Shown here one piece after another: positions 59,870 to 64,000 of a DNA stretch of 64,000 bases (positions are counted from its first letter, which is position 1; each line of letters starts with the position of its first letter). This stretch comes from Nevskia ramosa DSM 11499 (GTDB taxonomy: Bacteria; Pseudomonadota; Gammaproteobacteria; Nevskiales; Nevskiaceae). The notes beneath the pieces are model-generated. The model was not told the origin of the DNA. It ran no database searches and worked only from the letters and a program-made list of their open reading frames with translations. The stretch spans positions 806,001 through 870,000 of the forward strand of contig NZ_ATVI01000006.1 in the NCBI RefSeq assembly GCF_000420645.1, in the 5' to 3' direction. The position numbers and the translations under genes are program-made.

Positions 59870-60244
59870 GTGAGACTTAGCTCGCTTGCCAACCTGCTTT
59901 CTGGAAAGCTTTCGTCGCGCACATTCTCTGCGGAGATTGCCGGCGAATTGGCTGTTTACGTGCTTAGCCTGCAAAAGCCAGGGGCCACGGTCCAAATTCA
60001 GGTCACAGAAGACATCGATCTTCTGTTGGATGGGCCGGCTCTTGCCGTTCTATGCAGGCTCTTCGCTGCCGGCGATTTGACTGCAGATGAGCTGGCGTAT
60101 GTCGCTGACGTCGCCCAATTGTCTGAGCGTGTTGAGTGCAATGACCCAGAAGTCGCCAGCAATCTCGCTGAGTGCACTGACCCTGGCATCAATGGACCAC
60201 TGACGATTGCTCGTGCGCTGGAGATCGCTGACATCAGAAAATAG
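59870..60244 (+). CDS. Hypothetical protein, 124 aa
   Basis: The start is GTG 59870. No family is recognised. The protein is acidic with helical stretches (IAGELAVYVLSLQKPG, LTADELAYVADVAQLSERVE). Codon use is visibly less GC-biased than in both neighbours, which suggests later acquisition. A dRS3-like repeat follows 33 bp downstream. Confidence 0.5.
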   Translation: MRLSSLANLLSGKLSSRTFSAEIAGELAVYVLSLQKPGATVQIQVTEDIDLLLDGPALAVLCRLFAAGDLTADELAYVADVAQLSERVECNDPEVASNLAECTDPGINGPLTIARALEIADIRK

Positions 60245-60276
60245 TCTGATTGCAATTAGGGCTCACGCCAAAAACC

Positions 60277-60304
60277 CGTCATTCCCGCCTTCGCGGGAAT
60301 GACG
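60277..60304. repeat. dRS3-like palindromic repeat
   Basis: CGTCATTCCCGC-CTTC-GCGGGAATGACG is a perfect 12-bp inverted repeat. ATTCCCGC-N-GCGGGAAT repeats are dispersed in many proteobacteria (dRS3 in Neisseria) and serve as integration targets or transcript ends. It sits between convergent genes. Confidence 0.75.
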
Positions 60305-60343
60305 AGAGGTTCTGAGTTCGGTTGACTCGAAAATGTTCGAAAA

Positions 60344-61345
60344 TCAGCCGCCAGCCGCCACAAAATGACAAGCCGCGTACTGCTCGCCATCAACCCGCCG
60401 CAGCAGCGGCACACTCTGCACGCAGGCATGTTCGGCGAGCGGGCAGCGCGGGTGGAACACGCAGCCCATCGGTGGCTGGGCCGGGTTCGGGGTGTCGCCG
60501 CCGAGCAGCCGGCGCTTCTTCGGTTTGCTGCCATCCGCTTCGATCACCGGCGCGGCTTCGAGCAGTGCCCGCGTGTATGGGTGGCGTGGCCTTGCGTAGA
60601 CGTTGTCAGCGCGGCCCTGTTCCATGACCTTGCCGAGGTACATCACCAGCACGCGGTCCGATAGCTGGCGGACCACGGCGAGATCGTGGGCGATGAAGAT
60701 CATCGCCAGATTGCGTTCGCGGGCCAGTTCGGTGAGCAGGTTGATGATCTGCGCCTGGATCGAGACATCGAGTGCCGATACCGGCTCATCGCAGATCAGC
60801 AGCTTCGGTTCGACGATCAGCGCCCGGGCGATGCCGACGCGCTGGCCCTGGCCACCGGACAGCTCGCGCGGCTTGCGGTCCGCCAGTTCCGGGCCGAGGC
60901 CGACCCGCTCCAGCAGCGCCAGCGCGCGGCTGCGACGAGTGGCGGCATCGAACTCGGGCCGCAGTGCCTTGAGCGGCTCGGCGACGATGTCGACGATCTT
61001 CATCTTCGGGCTCAACGAAGCCAGCGGATCCTGGAAGACCAGCTGCACTTCGCGGCGCAGCGGCCGCCATTCCTTGGGGCTCAGGCCGATCAGTTCGGTG
61101 CCGTTGTAGCGGATCGAGCCCGAGGTGGCTTCCTGCAGGCCGACCAGGGTGCGAGCCAGGGTCGACTTGCCGCAGCCGGATTCGCCGACGATGCCGAGCG
61201 TCTCGCCGGCCTGCAGGTCGAAGTGCAGATCGTCGATGGCGCGGATGTCGGCGGGGCGACCCCCGGACATGAACCCGGGCAGCAGGCCGCGCCTGGCATA
61301 AAGCACGCGCAGGCGGCGGACGGACAGGAGCGGAGCGGTGGCCAT
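60344..61345 (-). CDS. OppF/DppF-type peptide ABC transporter ATPase
   Basis: The protein has 333 aa. Walker A is GESGCGKST, the signature LSGGQGQR, Walker B LLICDEPVSALD, and there is a C-terminal oligo_HPY domain (RHPYTRALLEAAP, GCVFHPRCPLAEHACV) with its cysteines. No permease, binding protein or second ATPase is adjacent on the right; the rest of the transporter could lie elsewhere. Confidence 0.93.
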   Translation of the reverse strand: MATAPLLSVRRLRVLYARRGLLPGFMSGGRPADIRAIDDLHFDLQAGETLGIVGESGCGKSTLARTLVGLQEATSGSIRYNGTELIGLSPKEWRPLRREVQLVFQDPLASLSPKMKIVDIVAEPLKALRPEFDAATRRSRALALLERVGLGPELADRKPRELSGGQGQRVGIARALIVEPKLLICDEPVSALDVSIQAQIINLLTELARERNLAMIFIAHDLAVVRQLSDRVLVMYLGKVMEQGRADNVYARPRHPYTRALLEAAPVIEADGSKPKKRRLLGGDTPNPAQPPMGCVFHPRCPLAEHACVQSVPLLRRVDGEQYAACHFVAAGG

Positions 61346-61367
61346 GAGAAACGATGCGCAAGAAAAA

Positions 61368-61385
61368 GGCCGACTGTTGTCGGCC
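61368..61385 (-). terminator. Intrinsic terminator of dps
   Basis: On the minus strand, GGCCGAC-AACA-GTCGGCC is followed by TTTTTC. It lies 29 bp after the dps stop and just before the start of the ABC ATPase gene, so the latter needs its own promoter or read-through. Confidence 0.75.
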
Positions 61386-61413
61386 CTTTCATTTTACGGC
61401 TTATGCGGCTCGA

Positions 61414-61938
61414 TCATTCGAGCAGCGAGCGCAGCATCCAGGCGGTCTTTTCGTGCAGCTGCAGGCGCTGGGTCAGCAGGTCCGCGGTCGGCTCGTCGCT
61501 GGCCTTTTCGGCGAGCGGGAATACCGAACGCGCCGTTTTCGCGCAGGCCTCGTGGCCCTTGACCAGTTTCTTGACCATGTCCATCGCCGCCGGCACGCCT
61601 TCGTCCTCGTCGATGCTCGACAGCTTGGCGTACTGGCTATAGGTGCCCGGCGCCGGGAAGCCCAGCGCGCGAATGCGCTCGGCGACCAGATCCACCGCCA
61701 GCGATGACTCGGTGTACTGACCCATGAACATCAGGTGCAGCGTGTTGAACATCGGCCCGGTGACGTTCCAGTGGAAGTTGTGGGTCTTCAGATACAGCGT
61801 GTATTCGTCGGCCAGCAGGCGCGACAGGCCGTGGGCGATCGCGGCACGGTCGGCCTTGCTGATGCCGATGTCGATCGTCGCTTCGCTGGTGGCCGGAGCC
61901 AGCTTCGGCGCCTTCGGTTTGGTCTTTTCCTTGCTCAT
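61414..61938 (-). CDS. dps: Dps-family DNA-protection ferritin-like protein
   Basis: The protein has 174 aa. A Lys-rich N-terminal tail ([12 protein letters not shown]) suits DNA binding. HNFHWNVTG and the distal AVDLVAER ligands are conserved. In LHLMFMGQY the acidic residue normally found (LHxxFExQY) is Met, so one ferroxidase ligand seems to be missing. It protects DNA in stationary phase or oxidative stress. Confidence 0.93.
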   Translation of the reverse strand: MSKEKTKPKAPKLAPATSEATIDIGISKADRAAIAHGLSRLLADEYTLYLKTHNFHWNVTGPMFNTLHLMFMGQYTESSLAVDLVAERIRALGFPAPGTYSQYAKLSSIDEDEGVPAAMDMVKKLVKGHEACAKTARSVFPLAEKASDEPTADLLTQRLQLHEKTAWMLRSLLE

Positions 61939-62022
61939 GGGGTTTCCTGTCAGGAGGTGGGCGGGTTGGAAAGGTACCGGTCAGACCGCTGCCGGTGATC
62001 CCGGTTCGGCTGGCTATGGAGA

Positions 62023-62994
62023 CTAGCTCGCGCTGAGTTTCTGCTTGCGGTAGTAGGTGAAGATGTCGTTGAGGTTGCGCCGCGGGCGCCAGGAGAAGGT
62101 TTCGCGGAACAGGCGGCCGTCGAGGATCACCGGATACTTGAAGTAGTTGACCAGATAGGGCGGGAAGAACGCGTTCCAGTTCAGCACCGAGGCGACAAAT
62201 TTCGGCAACGACGGCGGGATCGACAGCACCGGCAGCTTGCGGCAGCCGCACTGGGCCACCGCTTCCTGATACGGCACGTAATCATCCGGCGCAACGTTGT
62301 AGATGCCCGGCTTGTTCTGCTCGAAAGCGGCGATCATCGCGTCGGTCATGTCGTCGACATGCAGGAACTGCATCAGCGGCGAGAAGCCGATCAGCACCGG
62401 CACCAGACTGCGCGACAGCAGGATCGACATGGTGTTGCGCACCCCCGGGCCGAGCACGTTGCAGGGCCGCAGGATGGTGATGTTCAGCTCCGGATGCTTC
62501 CACAGATAGATGTTGGCGAGGCTTTCCAGTTCCACCGAGTCGACCAGATCCTGAGTCACCTCGCTGGCCTTCAGCGGCGCGTCCTCGTCGATCAGCGCCG
62601 GGTTGTAGGCGCTGGCGCCGTAGACGTAGTACGTCGAGTGGATGATCACCTGGCCGACCTTGTACTTGCGGCACAGGTCCAGCAGCCGCTTGCAGCCGAG
62701 CACATTGGCGTTGTAGCGCTGCTGGCGGGTTTTCTCATGCGCGAAGATGCGGCCGATGTGGATCACCGCATCGACCTTGTGACTGGCGAAGATGTCCTCG
62801 AAGCCGCGCTTGTGCAGCTCGACCAGATAACTCGGGATGCCGGCATCGGTTTCCACCTTGCGGCGGAAATCGACGGCGATGACGTTGTATTGGCCATGCA
62901 GGCGGGCAATCACCCGCTTGGCCAGCGAGCCGGCGGCGCCGGTCACCAGCACGGTCTTCTTCGGGGCAGCGCGGCTGCCGGTTTTCGTTGCCAT
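62023..62994 (-). CDS. NAD-dependent epimerase/dehydratase-like (extended SDR)
   Basis: The protein has 323 aa. VLVTGAAGSLAKRVI is the NAD motif; STYYVYGAS is the catalytic region, with Tyr but not the canonical YxxxK. The C-terminal half differs from sugar epimerases. Its start overlaps the stop of the acyltransferase gene, so the pair is coupled. A lipid-linked role is possible. Confidence 0.85.
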   Translation of the reverse strand: MATKTGSRAAPKKTVLVTGAAGSLAKRVIARLHGQYNVIAVDFRRKVETDAGIPSYLVELHKRGFEDIFASHKVDAVIHIGRIFAHEKTRQQRYNANVLGCKRLLDLCRKYKVGQVIIHSTYYVYGASAYNPALIDEDAPLKASEVTQDLVDSVELESLANIYLWKHPELNITILRPCNVLGPGVRNTMSILLSRSLVPVLIGFSPLMQFLHVDDMTDAMIAAFEQNKPGIYNVAPDDYVPYQEAVAQCGCRKLPVLSIPPSLPKFVASVLNWNAFFPPYLVNYFKYPVILDGRLFRETFSWRPRRNLNDIFTYYRKQKLSAS

Positions 62995-63827
62995 CAGTAA
63001 AGGCTCGTGCGTTCTTCGAGGCCGAGCTGCATCAGCCGGCGCAGTTCGGTTTTCACCGTTTCCACCTGTTCGGTCACCTCGGCCTCGCTGGCCGCCGGCG
63101 AGAAATGCATCGGCTTGCCGAAGTTCAGATACACCCGCGCCGGCAGCGGCAGCAGGCTGGGCACGATCGGCAGATAGGGCAGACCCAGCAGCTTCGCGAT
63201 CGGCGCCAGATTGATGACCGCGGGCATGGTTTCCTCGCAGCCGACGATGCCCACCGGCACGATCGGCGCGTGGTGGTTCATCGCCAGATGCATGAAGCCG
63301 TTGCCGAAGCGCTGCAGCTGGTAGCGCTTGCGATACAGCTTGCCGGAGCCGCGAATGCCTTCCGGGTAGACGATGATCGCTTCATCCATGTCGAGCATCT
63401 TCGAGCAGTTCACCGGATCGCCGATGACGCCGCCGAGCGCGTTCAGGAAGTTGCCGAGCCAGGGCACGGTGGGGAAGAAGCGCTCGATCATCGCCCGGGC
63501 CAGACGCGGGCCGTGCGGATTGGTCGCGGCGGCCACACCCACCAGCACGCCATCCATCGGCAACTGGCCGCTGTGATTGCCGACGATCAGCACCCGGCCC
63601 GCGCTCGGGATGTTTTCCAGGCCGTGGGCGGTGACCCGGAAGTAATGATCGTAGAGCCGCTTCGCAGCGCCGAGGGCGAGCTTGAAGGTGTCTTCGTTGT
63701 AGCCCCAGGGGTCATAGCCGAAGCTGCCGACGGGCTTCGGAATGCTGGCTACCAACGCTTCGATGTCGGCAGTGACCAGCTTGGCGGCGATGCGCTGCTT
63801 CACGTCGAGCGAGCCGAGACTGAGCAT
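62994..63827 (-). CDS. PlsC-like (phospho)lipid acyltransferase
   Basis: The protein has 277 aa from ATG 63827. VGNHSGQLPMDG holds the acyltransferase His/Asp motif, and IIVYPEGIRGSGK is the substrate-binding block III. HAPIVPVGIVG follows. It likely transfers acyl chains to a lysophospholipid or related lipid. It is coupled to the epimerase-like gene. Confidence 0.87.
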   Translation of the reverse strand: MLSLGSLDVKQRIAAKLVTADIEALVASIPKPVGSFGYDPWGYNEDTFKLALGAAKRLYDHYFRVTAHGLENIPSAGRVLIVGNHSGQLPMDGVLVGVAAATNPHGPRLARAMIERFFPTVPWLGNFLNALGGVIGDPVNCSKMLDMDEAIIVYPEGIRGSGKLYRKRYQLQRFGNGFMHLAMNHHAPIVPVGIVGCEETMPAVINLAPIAKLLGLPYLPIVPSLLPLPARVYLNFGKPMHFSPAASEAEVTEQVETVKTELRRLMQLGLEERTSLY

Positions 63828-64000
63828 GATGTGTGGTTGAATTTTTCTGGACGGTCGACCTGCTGGCCTGTTCGAAGACCTGATCAAGCTTCGATCCGGA
63901 CTCTTCAGACCTTGAGCGGTCGCCTCGCATCAACTTAGTGCAAAAGCCTGGTGCCGGGAAGATGCTGCGGCGGCTTTATTGCGAGGACTGCTTCACGAGT
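63828..64000. other. Right edge of the window
   Basis: No gene is visible in the last 170 bp. The stretch probably contains the promoter of the acyltransferase gene. Confidence 0.3.

Overview
The window joins two very different pieces of DNA from a GC-rich proteobacterium, probably a gammaproteobacterium. Genus is not determinable from the sequence; a Nevskiales/Solimonadaceae-like hydrocarbon degrader is my guess. It rests on the Dmp-type phenol pathway with sigma54 control, the tRNA-Met sequence, and the general gene content. There are no rRNA genes, no complete tRNA and no CRISPR array.

Positions 1 to about 15.79 kb are the right-hand part of an integrated mobile element. The boundary is a 47-nt 3' fragment of an elongator tRNA-Met gene (15747-15793), the usual scar of integration into a tRNA 3' end. 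The element carries a plasmid-like replication and partition module on the minus strand: AlpA-like HTH, RepA, an iteron array, ParA, and an RHH partner. It also has a second 22-bp iteron-like array (1822-1909), a HEPN plus OST-HTH protein, a wrecked umuC end, two sibling microproteins and a RHH protein. The most notable cargo is a compact operon at 6085-13394: XRE regulator, small membrane proteins, an 833-aa dinucleotide-binding protein, a 236-aa middle protein, and a Rad50/SMC-like ATPase with a zinc hook. This has the layout of an ABC-three-component (ABC-3C) conflict or defence system with an unusual oxidoreductase-like effector. No integrase or conjugation gene lies in the window.

From 15.98 to 22.97 kb a MarR regulator precedes an operon with an enoyl-CoA hydratase, an SDR, an ACAD10-like phosphotransferase, three membrane proteins (two resembling cytochrome oxidase subunits III and IV) and a CrtC/AttH-like protein. 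A convergent bacteriophytochrome hybrid kinase follows (22979-25531). Next comes a gene-free stretch that encodes a well-formed minus-strand small RNA with promoter, hairpins and terminator (25965-26084).

From 26.3 to 50.6 kb lies a phenol/catechol meta-cleavage island. A LysR gene diverges from the lower-pathway operon: ferredoxin, GlcG-like protein, HMS dehydrogenase, hydratase, decarboxylase, two Rieske oxygenases, 4-OT, acetaldehyde dehydrogenase, aldolase, catechol 2,3-dioxygenase, SDR and a fused tautomerase. A GlxA-type regulator and HD protein separate it from the leftward phenol hydroxylase operon dmpKLMN-(fused tautomerase)-dmpOP. That operon continues with an HAPMO-like Baeyer-Villiger monooxygenase and an NTF2-fold protein. 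The operon has a sigma54 promoter and upstream sites, and the sigma54 activator DmpR is divergent. Phenols would be hydroxylated to catechols, cleaved, oxidised through the oxalocrotonate branch (no hydrolase gene is present) and split to pyruvate plus acetyl-CoA.

From 50.6 to 64 kb are ordinary chromosomal genes: an EmrAB-TolC-type efflux set with a TetR regulator, cobalamin adenosyltransferase, a HisN-like phosphatase, an SDR, an M48 lipoprotein protease, an orphan peptide-ABC ATPase, Dps, and an epimerase/acyltransferase pair.
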